NCBI GenBank assembly: GCA_017935145.1
Contig: JAGBIE010000015.1
Span: 1 to 64,000 of the forward strand
Length of the DNA stretch: 64,000 bases
Direction of reading: 5' to 3'
Source: Oscillospiraceae bacterium
GTDB taxonomy: Bacteria; Bacillota; Clostridia; Oscillospirales; Oscillospiraceae
Shown: one piece after another, positions 9,154 through 16,975 of the stretch
Layout: each line of letters opens with the position of its first letter
Position numbering within the stretch: position 1 is the first letter of the stretch
Program-made: the position numbers and the translations under genes
Notes under the pieces: generated by a model
What the model was told of the DNA's origin: nothing
Databases searched by the model: none
Seen by the model: only the letters and a program-made list of their open reading frames with translations

Positions 9154-9437
9154 TCCTTATCATAAAAAGCAATGATGGAGAGAAGCTTTTGTTTTTTAAG
9201 CCCACAGAGAAATGGCGGTAGGTGCAAGCCACGGCAGAGGGCAAGGGTTTGTCGCTCCGGAGTTTGGGGGAAGAAAGCGCTTTTCGCGCCGTAGAACCCT
9301 CCGCGCAAGCTGCGAAGTGCTTAGGATGCAGTAGCACCCGATGAGTGGTATCTGCTGTGAGGCAGGTGCAATTTGAGTGGTATCGCGGGCGTTTCATGCT
9401 CGTCTCAAGGAATCATCTTTGAGACGGGCATTTTGCT
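9154..9437 (+). promoter_or_regulatory. T-box leader, probable Val specifier (GTC)
   Basis: Distal elements AGAGAA and GGTAGGTGCAAGCC lie at about 9215-9230. The arm CTTTTGT/GCAAGGG and a lower stem GGAG/CTCC frame a loop TTTGTCG. GTC at 9251-9253 sits six bases before GAG, predicting tRNA-Val. The T-box is TGAGTGGTATCGCGG (9374-9388), with T where the usual GGTACCGCG has C. The terminator stem ATGCTCGTCTCAA / TTGAGACGGGCAT with T-rich tail lies at about 9396-9440. It controls the operon 9454-16073. Confidence 0.85.
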
Positions 9438-9453
9438 TTTTATGAGGTGCAAT

Positions 9454-11742
9454 ATGGAAAACACAATCACCGGAATGGATTATAAAATTCGAGAGGTTGC
9501 GGGTCGTATCCGTGAACTGCGTGAAATCAGCGGCATTTCCGTGGAAGAAATGGCTCAGCGCATCGGTATTACGGTGGAAGAATACACCGCCAGCGAAACC
9601 GGCAACCGCAATGTGAGCATTGCCTTTTTGTATCACTGTGCACTGATTTTTGGCGTGGATATGAGCGACCTGTTGGAAGGTCACAGCCCCAAACTCCGCT
9701 CCTACGCCCTGACTCGCAAAGGCGAAGGTCAGCGCATTGAAGAAGCGCACCACATGGTAGGCTACAACTTGGCCAGCGGTTTCCGTAACCGTATCGCACT
9801 GCCCTTGTACATGGAAATTAAATATCGCCCCGGCGCAGAATATGAAGATATTCAGCTGACCACCCACGAAGGTCAGGAGTGCGATATTGTCATCCGTGGA
9901 CATATGAAGATACAAATCGGTGAAAAGACCGAAGTGCTTCATGCCGGCGACTGCATTTATTACGATTCCAGCGCCCCCCATGGCATGATTGCCGTGCAAG
10001 GCGAGGATTGCGCTTTCTATGCCATTGTGCTGAGCAATTCTGCTGCCCGTGAAACGGAACAGGCGGCAGAAGTGGCAACCCCCGACCTCCACCCCCATGC
10101 TGCCGATGTGCAGAGTCGCATCTACCACAAGTTTATTACTCCCACGGTGGAGGATGGAAAACTCACGAAAATTCAGTTCCACAACGAAGAGAAGTTCAAC
10201 TTCGCCTTTGACATTGTGGATGCCTTGGGTAGACAGAAGCCCGACAAACTGGCCATGTTGCACATTTCTGAGGATGGCACAGAACGGCGCTTCACTTTCC
10301 AGGATATGAAGAAAGAATCCGCCCGCGCCGCCAACTATTTTAAGGCATTGGGCATTGGACGGGGCGACCGAGTCATGTTGGTGCTCAAGCGCCACTACCA
10401 GTTCTGGTTTGCCATGCTGGGTCTGCACAAGTTGGGCGCTGTGGCCATCCCCGCTACCAACCAACTTTTGGAAAAGGATTTGACTTACCGCTTTGCCGCA
10501 GGCAATGTAAAAGCCATTTTGTGCACTGCCGATGGGGATGTGGCGGACGCTGTGGATGCCGCCGCAGAAAAAAGTCCCACCCTCCAGTACAAAATCATGG
10601 TGAACGGACATCGGGACGGCTGGCATGACTTTAACGAAGAGTGCGTTATGTATTCTTCCCACTTTGCCCGCACTGAGGACTCCCCTTGTGGCAGCGATCC
10701 TCTGCTCATGTTCTTTACATCGGGCACATCTGGCTATCCCAAATTGGCTGCCCACAATCACAAGTACCCCTTGGGTCACTTTATCACCGCAAAATACTGG
10801 CATCGGGTCAATCCCGATGGTCTGCACTTGACCATTTCTGACACCGGCTGGGCAAAAGCCCTGTGGGGCAAACTCTACGGCCAGTGGCTGTGCGAGGCGG
10901 CAACCTTTGTCTATGACTTTGACCGCTTTGACGCGGAAAAGATTCTGCCCATGTTCGCAAAATATCACATTACCACCTTCTGCGCACCGCCCACCATGTA
11001 TCGCATGCTCATTAAGCAGGATATTTCCCGTTTTGACCTGAGCAGTATTGAACACGCATCCACCGCTGGTGAGGCACTGAACCCCGAAGTGTACCGTCAG
11101 TTCAAGAAACACACGGGTATTGCCATCAAGGAGGGCTTCGGTCAGTCCGAAAGCACCATGATTATCGGCAATCTCACTGGCGAAAGCCACAAGGTTGGCT
11201 CCATGGGCAAGCCCGTTCCCCTGTACGATGTGCATCTGTTGGATATTGACGGCAACGAAGTGGAACGAGGTACTACCGGTGAGGTGTGCATTAACATTTC
11301 GAAGGGTCTTCCCTGTGGTCTTAGTTATGGCTACGAAGGGAACGAAGAGGTCACCAAGGAAACTTGGAAGGACGGCTGGTATCACACCGGCGACCTTGCT
11401 TGGATGGACGAAGACGGCTTCTTCTGGTATGTGGGTCGCGCGGACGATGTGATTAAGTCCACCGGCTACCGCATTGGGCCTTTCGAAATCGAAAATGTCA
11501 TCATGGAACTGCCCTATGTATTGGAATGTGGCGTATCTGCCGCTCCCGATGAAATCCGTGGGCAGGTAGTGAAGGCATCCATTGTACTGGTCAAGGACTT
11601 TGTGGGTACGGAACAGCTGAAAAAAGACATTCAAAACTATGTCAAGTCCCGTACCGCGCCTTACAAATATCCCCGTATTGTGGAATTTAAGGAATCTCTT
11701 CCCAAGACCACCAGCGGTAAGATTATCCGCAAGAAGCTGTAA
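9454..11742 (+). CDS. XRE HTH-cupin-acyl-CoA synthetase fusion, Val T-box operon
   Basis: A 762-residue paralogue of the preceding ligase with the same order: XRE HTH (about 12-75), cupin (about 125-195, HEGQECDIVIRG and HAGDCIYYDSSAPHG) and AMP-forming acyl-CoA synthetase (FFTSGTSGYPK near 421, GFGQSE, GRADDVIKSTGYR, terminal TTSGKIIRKKL). Long blocks are almost identical between the two proteins, while the acyl-pocket half and the HTH differ more, as expected for duplicates with different ligands. The ATG at 9454 follows GAGGTG; the open frame upstream runs through the T-box and is not coding. It is the first gene of the 2-oxoacid oxidoreductase operon. Likely substrate is isobutyrate (inference from the Val leader). 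Confidence 0.86.
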   Translation: MENTITGMDYKIREVAGRIRELREISGISVEEMAQRIGITVEEYTASETGNRNVSIAFLYHCALIFGVDMSDLLEGHSPKLRSYALTRKGEGQRIEEAHHMVGYNLASGFRNRIALPLYMEIKYRPGAEYEDIQLTTHEGQECDIVIRGHMKIQIGEKTEVLHAGDCIYYDSSAPHGMIAVQGEDCAFYAIVLSNSAARETEQAAEVATPDLHPHAADVQSRIYHKFITPTVEDGKLTKIQFHNEEKFNFAFDIVDALGRQKPDKLAMLHISEDGTERRFTFQDMKKESARAANYFKALGIGRGDRVMLVLKRHYQFWFAMLGLHKLGAVAIPATNQLLEKDLTYRFAAGNVKAILCTADGDVADAVDAAAEKSPTLQYKIMVNGHRDGWHDFNEECVMYSSHFARTEDSPCGSDPLLMFFTSGTSGYPKLAAHNHKYPLGHFITAKYWHRVNPDGLHLTISDTGWAKALWGKLYGQWLCEAATFVYDFDRFDAEKILPMFAKYHITTFCAPPTMYRMLIKQDISRFDLSSIEHASTAGEALNPEVYRQFKKHTGIAIKEGFGQSESTMIIGNLTGESHKVGSMGKPVPLYDVHLLDIDGNEVERGTTGEVCINISKGLPCGLSYGYEGNEEVTKETWKDGWYHTGDLAWMDEDGFFWYVGRADDVIKSTGYRIGPFEIENVIMELPYVLECGVSAAPDEIRGQVVKASIVLVKDFVGTEQLKKDIQNYVKSRTAPYKYPRIVEFKESLPKTTSGKIIRKKL

Positions 11743-11753
11743 AAGGAATCACC

Positions 11754-12428
11754 ATGAATCACAAACGACTTACTCTGTTTGCTGGGCATTACGGCTCTGG
11801 CAAGACCAATATCGCTGTGAACTACGCCATCCATTTGGCCAAAGAGGGAAAAAAGGTCTGCATTGCGGACTTGGACATCGTCAATCCCTATTTTCGCACC
11901 AAGGATAGCGCCCAGCGCCTCCAATCTGCCGGAGTGACCCTCATCTCCCCTCAATTTGCCAACACCAATGTGGATTTGCCTGCCCTTCCCGCGGAAGCAT
12001 ACCGCTTGGTGCAGGACAAGAGCATTTACGGCATTATGGACATCGGCGGTGATGACCGAGGCGCTTACGCTTTGGGACGCTATGTGGATACCATCCGTGA
12101 AGAGGGCGACTACCGCATGGTCTTTGTGGCCAACTGCTACCGCCCGTTGACTCCCACGGCAGAAGATGCCTTGGAAGTCATGCACGAGATTGAAGAGGCC
12201 TGCAAATTACAGTTTACGGACATTGTGAATAACTCCAATTTGGGTCCTGAGACCACCGCACAGACGGTGCTGGACTCTTTGGACTTTATAGAAAAACTCA
12301 GTTCCCTCAGTGGACTGCCCGTCTTTGCCCACAGCGCCATGGAATCCGTGGCGGGGCAACTGACGGAACTTCCAAATGTATTTCCCCTGCGTTTGCAGGA
12401 AAAATATTTCGACCTGCCCACCATATAA
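11754..12428 (+). CDS. ParA/MinD-like P-loop ATPase
   Basis: A 224-residue soluble nucleotide-binding protein. Walker A is GHYGSGKTN (about 10-18) and a ParA-like second motif is DLDIVNPYF (about 43-51). A MDIGGDDRGA segment matches the switch region. It resembles CobQ/ParA-type ATPases annotated in Clostridia, but no Cys pair for Fe-S binding is seen at the C-terminus. It is 11 bases after the ligase and 12 before the ferredoxin gene, so it belongs to the operon. A role in maturing the Fe-S oxidoreductase or in regulation is possible but unproven. Confidence 0.7.
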   Translation: MNHKRLTLFAGHYGSGKTNIAVNYAIHLAKEGKKVCIADLDIVNPYFRTKDSAQRLQSAGVTLISPQFANTNVDLPALPAEAYRLVQDKSIYGIMDIGGDDRGAYALGRYVDTIREEGDYRMVFVANCYRPLTPTAEDALEVMHEIEEACKLQFTDIVNNSNLGPETTAQTVLDSLDFIEKLSSLSGLPVFAHSAMESVAGQLTELPNVFPLRLQEKYFDLPTI

Positions 12429-12440
12429 GGAGGAAACACC

Positions 12441-12647
12441 ATGGCAAAACTCACTTTTCAAACGGACCTGTGTAAAGGTTGCGGTCTGTGCGTAGACGCC
12501 TGCCCCAAGGGCTGTCTGGCCATCGCCACAGAAAAAATCAACAAAAAAGGCTACTCTCCGGCGGAGATGGTCTATGCGGACAAGTGCATCGGTTGCGCAT
12601 TCTGCGCCACCATGTGTCCGGATTGCATCATCACCGTAGAAAAGTAA
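12441..12647 (+). CDS. 2-oxoacid:ferredoxin oxidoreductase, 2[4Fe-4S] ferredoxin subunit
   Basis: A 68-residue ferredoxin with two CxxCxxCxxxCP clusters (CKGCGLCVDACP and CIGCAFCATMCP). As the delta subunit it passes electrons between the TPP centre and external ferredoxin. An AAGGAGG site precedes the ATG. It lies directly before the alpha subunit gene, the usual order for the VOR/KOR type. Confidence 0.92.
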   Translation: MAKLTFQTDLCKGCGLCVDACPKGCLAIATEKINKKGYSPAEMVYADKCIGCAFCATMCPDCIITVEK

Positions 12648-12660
12648 GGAGGTACACATT

Positions 12661-13722
12661 ATGGCACAAAGAGTACTTATGAAGGGCAACGAAGCCATTG
12701 CCGAAGCCGCCATCCGTGCCGGCTGCCGTCACTACTTCGGTTACCCCATCACCCCTCAAACGGAAATTGCCGCTTACATGGCCAAGAAAATGCCCAAAAT
12801 CGGTGGCGTGTTCCTGCAGGCCGAAAGCGAAATTGCTTCTATCAACATGGTCTATGGCGCTGCCGCTGCTGGCATGCGCGTTATGACCTCCTCTTCCAGC
12901 CCCGGCATCTCTTTGAAGTCTGAGGGCCTGAGTTACATCGCCGGTTCTGATGTGCCTGCGCTGGTGGTCAATGTCCAGCGTGGCGGTCCTGGTTTGGGTG
13001 GCATTCAGCCCTCCCAGTCCGACTATTTCCAGGCAACCAAGGGTGGCGGTCATGGCGACTATCGCATGATTGTCCTTGCTCCCGCTTCCGTGCAGGAGAT
13101 GGCCAGCCTCACCATCAAGGGTTTTGAACTGGCAGACAAATATCTTATGACCTCCATGATTCTGGCAGATGGCACCATCGGTCAGATGATGGAACCCATC
13201 ACCTTTGAGGATACCGAGGTCAAGACCTACGAAAAGCCTTGGGCGCTCACTGGTACCAATGGTCAGCGCAAGCACAATGTGGTCAACTCCCTCTACCTCA
13301 AACCCGATGAACTGGAACAGAAGAACATTGCCCGTTACGAGCGCTACAAAGTGGTAGAAGAGAACGAGGCCATGTGGGAAGAGTACATGATGGAAGATGC
13401 AGAGTACTGCGTGGTTGCCTTTGGCATCGCCTCCCGTGTGGCTAAGAATGCCGTGGTGGCCGCCCGTAAGGAAGGCATCAAGGTAGGCCTCATTCGTCCC
13501 ATCACTCTGTGGCCCTTCCCCAAAAAGGCTCTGGCCAAGGCCGCTGAGCAAGTGAAAGGCTTTGTGTGCGTGGAACTGAACATGGGTCAGATGATTGAAG
13601 ACGTGCGTCTTTACACCCAGTGCAAAAAGCCCGTTTCCCTTTGCAGTCGTTGCGGCGGCATGATTCCCAGTCCCGAAGAAGTGCTGGAAAGCATCCGCAA
13701 GGCACAGAAAGGAGAGTTCTAA
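12661..13722 (+). CDS. vorB: 2-oxoacid:ferredoxin oxidoreductase alpha subunit (VorB/KorA type)
   Basis: A 353-residue subunit with the pyrimidine-binding fold of TPP enzymes: GNEAIAEAAIRAGC at the start and the YFGYPITPQTEI signature near residue 26. It forms the active site with the beta subunit. The four-subunit set with a separate ferredoxin and gamma protein matches 2-ketoisovalerate or 2-oxoglutarate ferredoxin oxidoreductases. The neighbouring branched-chain dehydrogenase and BCAA T-boxes favour branched 2-oxoacids. The reaction is reversible: with reduced ferredoxin it can carboxylate acyl-CoA to 2-oxoacid. Confidence 0.88.
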   Translation: MAQRVLMKGNEAIAEAAIRAGCRHYFGYPITPQTEIAAYMAKKMPKIGGVFLQAESEIASINMVYGAAAAGMRVMTSSSSPGISLKSEGLSYIAGSDVPALVVNVQRGGPGLGGIQPSQSDYFQATKGGGHGDYRMIVLAPASVQEMASLTIKGFELADKYLMTSMILADGTIGQMMEPITFEDTEVKTYEKPWALTGTNGQRKHNVVNSLYLKPDELEQKNIARYERYKVVEENEAMWEEYMMEDAEYCVVAFGIASRVAKNAVVAARKEGIKVGLIRPITLWPFPKKALAKAAEQVKGFVCVELNMGQMIEDVRLYTQCKKPVSLCSRCGGMIPSPEEVLESIRKAQKGEF

Positions 13723-13724
13723 AA

Positions 13725-14483
13725 ATGGCAACTGTGTTCCAAAAACCCAAGAGTTTGTCCGATGCCCCTCTGCATTACTGCCCCGGCTGTCCCCACGGCA
13801 TCATCCACCGCTTGGTGGCAGAAGCCATTGACGAACTGGGCATTGAGGGCAAGACCATCGGCGTTGCCCCCGTTGGCTGCGCTGTGATGGCTTACGATTA
13901 TTTCACCGTGGATATGATTGAGGCGGCTCACGGTCGCGCTCCTGCCACGGCTACCGGCATTAAGCGTTGCCGTCCCGAAAACATTGTCTTTACCTATCAG
14001 GGCGATGGCGACTTGGCTTCCATCGGTATGGCAGAAACCGTCCACGCCGCTGCTAGAAACGAAAACATCACCGTCATCTTCGTCAACAATGCCATCTATG
14101 GCATGACCGGCGGTCAGATGGCTCCCACTTCCCTGCCCGGTCAGGTGACCCAGACCAGCCCCTACGGCCGCGATGTAAATCACTGCGGTTGGCCCATTAA
14201 GGTCTGTGAAATGCTCTCCACCCTGGAAGGTCCTGAGTATATCACCCGCGTGGCAGTGAACAATGTGAAAAATGTGCTGAATGCCAAAAAGGCCATTAAA
14301 AAAGCCTTCCAGAATCAGATGGAAGGCAAGGGTTTCAGTTTGGTGGAAGTGGTTTCCGCCTGCCCCACCAACTGGGGCATGACTCCTCAAAAGGCACTTC
14401 AGTGGGTGGAAAGCGATATGCTCCCCTACTACCCCATCGGTGTTTATAAAGACCGCAGCGCTGCAAAGGAGGAGGCAAAATGA
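13725..14483 (+). CDS. vorA: 2-oxoacid:ferredoxin oxidoreductase beta subunit (TPP-binding)
   Basis: A 252-residue TPP-binding subunit. YCPGCPHG near residue 18 and the TPP motif GDGDLASIG...NNAIYGMTGGQM (about 91-130) are clear. ATG at 13725, two bases after the alpha stop, with AAAGGAG in front; the longer open frame overlapping vorB is not used. Its stop overlaps the gamma start by ATGA, so translation is coupled. Confidence 0.9.
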   Translation: MATVFQKPKSLSDAPLHYCPGCPHGIIHRLVAEAIDELGIEGKTIGVAPVGCAVMAYDYFTVDMIEAAHGRAPATATGIKRCRPENIVFTYQGDGDLASIGMAETVHAAARNENITVIFVNNAIYGMTGGQMAPTSLPGQVTQTSPYGRDVNHCGWPIKVCEMLSTLEGPEYITRVAVNNVKNVLNAKKAIKKAFQNQMEGKGFSLVEVVSACPTNWGMTPQKALQWVESDMLPYYPIGVYKDRSAAKEEAK

Positions 14484-15019
14484 AAACAACGCAAATTCTC
14501 ATTGCCGGTTTCGGCGGACAAGGCATCCTCTTTGCAGGTAAGTTTTTGGCATACAAAGGTTTGCAGGAAGAATTGCAGGTTTCCTGGCTTCCCTCTTACG
14601 GCCCTGAAATGCGTGGCGGTACTGCCAACTGCAATGTGATTCTCTCCGACACCCCCGTGGGTAGCCCCATTGTCACCTCCCCCGATGTTCTTATCGCCAT
14701 GAACCTGCCCTCTTTGCAGAAGTACATCGACACAGTCGTGCCCGGCGGTCAGGTGTATGTGGACAGCGCCCTCATCGATGTGAAGGTGGAGCGCACGGAT
14801 GTGGAAGTTTTCTACATTCCTGCCACCCAAATGGCAAAGGACAATGATATTGCCACTTTGGCCAACATGATTATCGTGGGTCATCTGCTGCAAAATCATC
14901 CTGAACTGGACTTTGACGGCGCAGCAGAAACTGTGGAGCATTTGGTGCCACCCAAGAAAGCCGCCCTCATTGAACTGAACATGAAAGCACTCAATTTGGG
15001 TAAGGAATACAAAAACTAA
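14480..15019 (+). CDS. 2-oxoacid:ferredoxin oxidoreductase gamma subunit
   Basis: A 179-residue protein of the 2-oxoacid oxidoreductase gamma family, with GFGGQGILFAGK at the start and YGPEMRGGTANC near residue 50. It binds CoA-side elements of the complex in related enzymes. It overlaps vorA by four bases and ends 22 bases before the dehydrogenase. Confidence 0.9.
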   Translation: MKTTQILIAGFGGQGILFAGKFLAYKGLQEELQVSWLPSYGPEMRGGTANCNVILSDTPVGSPIVTSPDVLIAMNLPSLQKYIDTVVPGGQVYVDSALIDVKVERTDVEVFYIPATQMAKDNDIATLANMIIVGHLLQNHPELDFDGAAETVEHLVPPKKAALIELNMKALNLGKEYKN

Positions 15020-15041
15020 ATTCCGAAAGGAGATTATAATT

Positions 15042-16073
15042 ATGAATGCAATGACTGAAATGAGCAAATATCGCCATGAAAAAGTGCTGTTTGTCAACAA
15101 CGAGAAGGCTGGTCTCAAGGCCATCATCGCTGTGCACAACACCAACCTCGGCCCCGCCATCGGTGGCTGCCGTCTGTTCCCCTATGCATCCTACGATGAT
15201 GCTCTGTTCGATGTGCTCCGTCTTTCCCGTGGCATGTCCCACAAGAACGCCGTAGCCGGTCTGCCCCACGGCGGTGGCAAGGGCGTTATCATCGCTGACC
15301 CCTCCCAGAAGACCGAGGCTATGTTTGAGGCCTTTGCAGAAGCCGTCAACGGTTTGGGCGGCGACTACATCACCGCAGAAGATGTGAACACCACCTGCGA
15401 TGATGCCATGGTCATGCTCCGCAAGACCAAGCACATCTGCGGTCTGCCCATGAACAGCGGCGACCCCTCCCCCTTCACCGCCCGTGGCGTGTGGCAGGGC
15501 ATTAAGGCTACTGCTAAGGTTGCCTTGGGTCGTGACGATTTGGAAGGCGTTACCATTGCGGTGCAGGGCTTGGGCAAGGTCGGCTATGATCTGTGCCGTC
15601 TGCTGAACGAAAGCGGTGCAAAGCTGATTATTGCCAACCGTAGCAACAAGGCTATGGCTGACAAGGCTGTGGAAGAATTTGGCGCTGTGATCGTTCCCAC
15701 GGAAGAGATTTACGCACAGGAGTGCGACATCTTCTCCCCCAACGCCATGGGCGCTATCCTGAACCCCACCACCATCCCCATGCTCAAGTGCAAGGCCGTT
15801 GCTGGTGGCGCCAACAACCAGATTCTGGACGATGCTTCCGGTCTGGCGCTGAAGGCTCGTGGCATCTTCTACGCTCCTGACTTTGTCATCAACGGCGGCG
15901 GTGTAATCAACGCTGCCGCTGAAGTGGATGGTCCTTACAACAAGGATGCCGTTCTGGAAAAAGTGGACAATATCTACAACTCCATCGAACACATTCTCTC
16001 CGAATCCAAGACCACCGGCGAGCCCGAAGGCGTTATCGCCACCCGCTACGCCGAATCCCTCATCTATCGCTAA
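15042..16073 (+). CDS. leucine/valine dehydrogenase-like amino acid dehydrogenase
   Basis: A 343-residue member of the Glu/Leu/Phe/Val dehydrogenase family. The catalytic lysine lies in LPHGGGKGVI (about 75-84) and the Rossmann motif GLGKVG in the middle. Length fits leucine dehydrogenases rather than the 420-450 residue glutamate enzymes. It interconverts branched 2-oxoacids plus ammonia with leucine, isoleucine or valine using NAD(H). As last gene of a T-box operon induced by uncharged tRNA, it most likely works in the aminating direction. A GAAAGGAG site precedes ATG, and a terminator follows. Confidence 0.9.
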   Translation: MNAMTEMSKYRHEKVLFVNNEKAGLKAIIAVHNTNLGPAIGGCRLFPYASYDDALFDVLRLSRGMSHKNAVAGLPHGGGKGVIIADPSQKTEAMFEAFAEAVNGLGGDYITAEDVNTTCDDAMVMLRKTKHICGLPMNSGDPSPFTARGVWQGIKATAKVALGRDDLEGVTIAVQGLGKVGYDLCRLLNESGAKLIIANRSNKAMADKAVEEFGAVIVPTEEIYAQECDIFSPNAMGAILNPTTIPMLKCKAVAGGANNQILDDASGLALKARGIFYAPDFVINGGGVINAAAEVDGPYNKDAVLEKVDNIYNSIEHILSESKTTGEPEGVIATRYAESLIYR

Positions 16074-16081
16074 TAAGATGC

Positions 16082-16116
16082 AAAAGAGGCACACCTTACA
16101 TGGTGTGCCTCTTTTT
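16082..16116. terminator. bidirectional terminator
   Basis: Stem AAAAGAGGCACACC / GGTGTGCCTCTTTT with T-run between convergent genes, ending the Val T-box operon and possibly the amidohydrolase transcript. Confidence 0.9.
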
Positions 16117-16118
16117 GA

Positions 16119-16904
16119 TTACAGTTTTAAAACCCGCTCTGCGGTTTTGTGGGCAATTTGTTCAAACTGGTCAGCGGTCAGTTGGAGTTTTAAGAAGCGC
16201 TCCATCTCCTCCACAGGGTCCCACAGGGGATAATCTGTAGCGTAGGCGATGCGTTCCGCGCCATAGGAGTTAATATAGCGCTCCACTTCCCCACGCTCCA
16301 AAAACATGAGGGAACTTGAAAGATCCAACACACAACTGGTATCTTTCAGTTGGGTATGTGCTTCCTCATACATGGTGTATCCCCCCAAGTGGGCGGCGAT
16401 GACATCCAGTTTGGGAAAGAGCCCCATAAGCTTTCGCAGACGCACAGGATGGGAGTAGTCGCATTGGCGGTCTCCCATGTGCAAAAGTACGGGAATTCGC
16501 CCGCTGATGGCCTCATACACGGGATAAAGACGGGGGTCATCAATGGGAAAGCCTTGGGTGTCTGCGTGGAGTTTAATGCCACGAAGACCGTTATCCAGAA
16601 TGTACTGCACCTCGTCTAAAAGGTGTTCCATATCCGCATGCACTGTGCCGAAGCCGATGAATTCATCGTGCTGGGCGGTCTGGGACAAGATGAAATTGTT
16701 AATGCTACGGACACGGTCGGGGCGGATGGACACGGGCAGAACGGCAAATTTGGAAATGCCTGCTTCTTTGCCACGGCTGAGAAGCATTTCTGCTGTTCCG
16801 CTCATATCGGCACCATGGATGCCGTAGAAGTCCCGAATGCTATCGATAGCCTTTTGGGCGATGGCTTCGGGATAAACATGGTTGTGAATGTCGATAAAAT
16901 ACAT
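16119..16904 (-). CDS. amidohydrolase-family TIM-barrel hydrolase
   Basis: A 261-residue protein of the amidohydrolase 2 family. The metal motif IDIHNHVYP opens the chain, GIKLHAD lies in the middle, and DVIAAHLGG and YATDYPLW supply the later His and Asp ligands. Such proteins hydrolyse or decarboxylate cyclic or aromatic acids; the substrate is not predictable. It is cytoplasmic and alone in its transcription unit, convergent with the dehydrogenase operon. Confidence 0.82.
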   Translation of the reverse strand: MYFIDIHNHVYPEAIAQKAIDSIRDFYGIHGADMSGTAEMLLSRGKEAGISKFAVLPVSIRPDRVRSINNFILSQTAQHDEFIGFGTVHADMEHLLDEVQYILDNGLRGIKLHADTQGFPIDDPRLYPVYEAISGRIPVLLHMGDRQCDYSHPVRLRKLMGLFPKLDVIAAHLGGYTMYEEAHTQLKDTSCVLDLSSSLMFLERGEVERYINSYGAERIAYATDYPLWDPVEEMERFLKLQLTADQFEQIAHKTAERVLKL

Positions 16905-16975
16905 GGGATTTCCTCAGTTTCTTGGGATTTTGGGCACATGATACCACAATCTTTGCCAAAAATCAAGCGCAGGCG

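Noticed and set aside
9394-11634. A 746-codon open frame antisense to the Val-operon ligase
   Set aside because: It mirrors the codon pattern of the real gene, lacks a ribosome site and has no recognisable domain; the sense strand encodes a full conserved ligase.
9454-16073. Catabolic reading of the operon (BCAA breakdown to branched acids for ATP)
   Set aside because: AMP-forming ligases consume ATP, and T-box control predicts induction on amino acid shortage, so biosynthetic use fits better; still untested.
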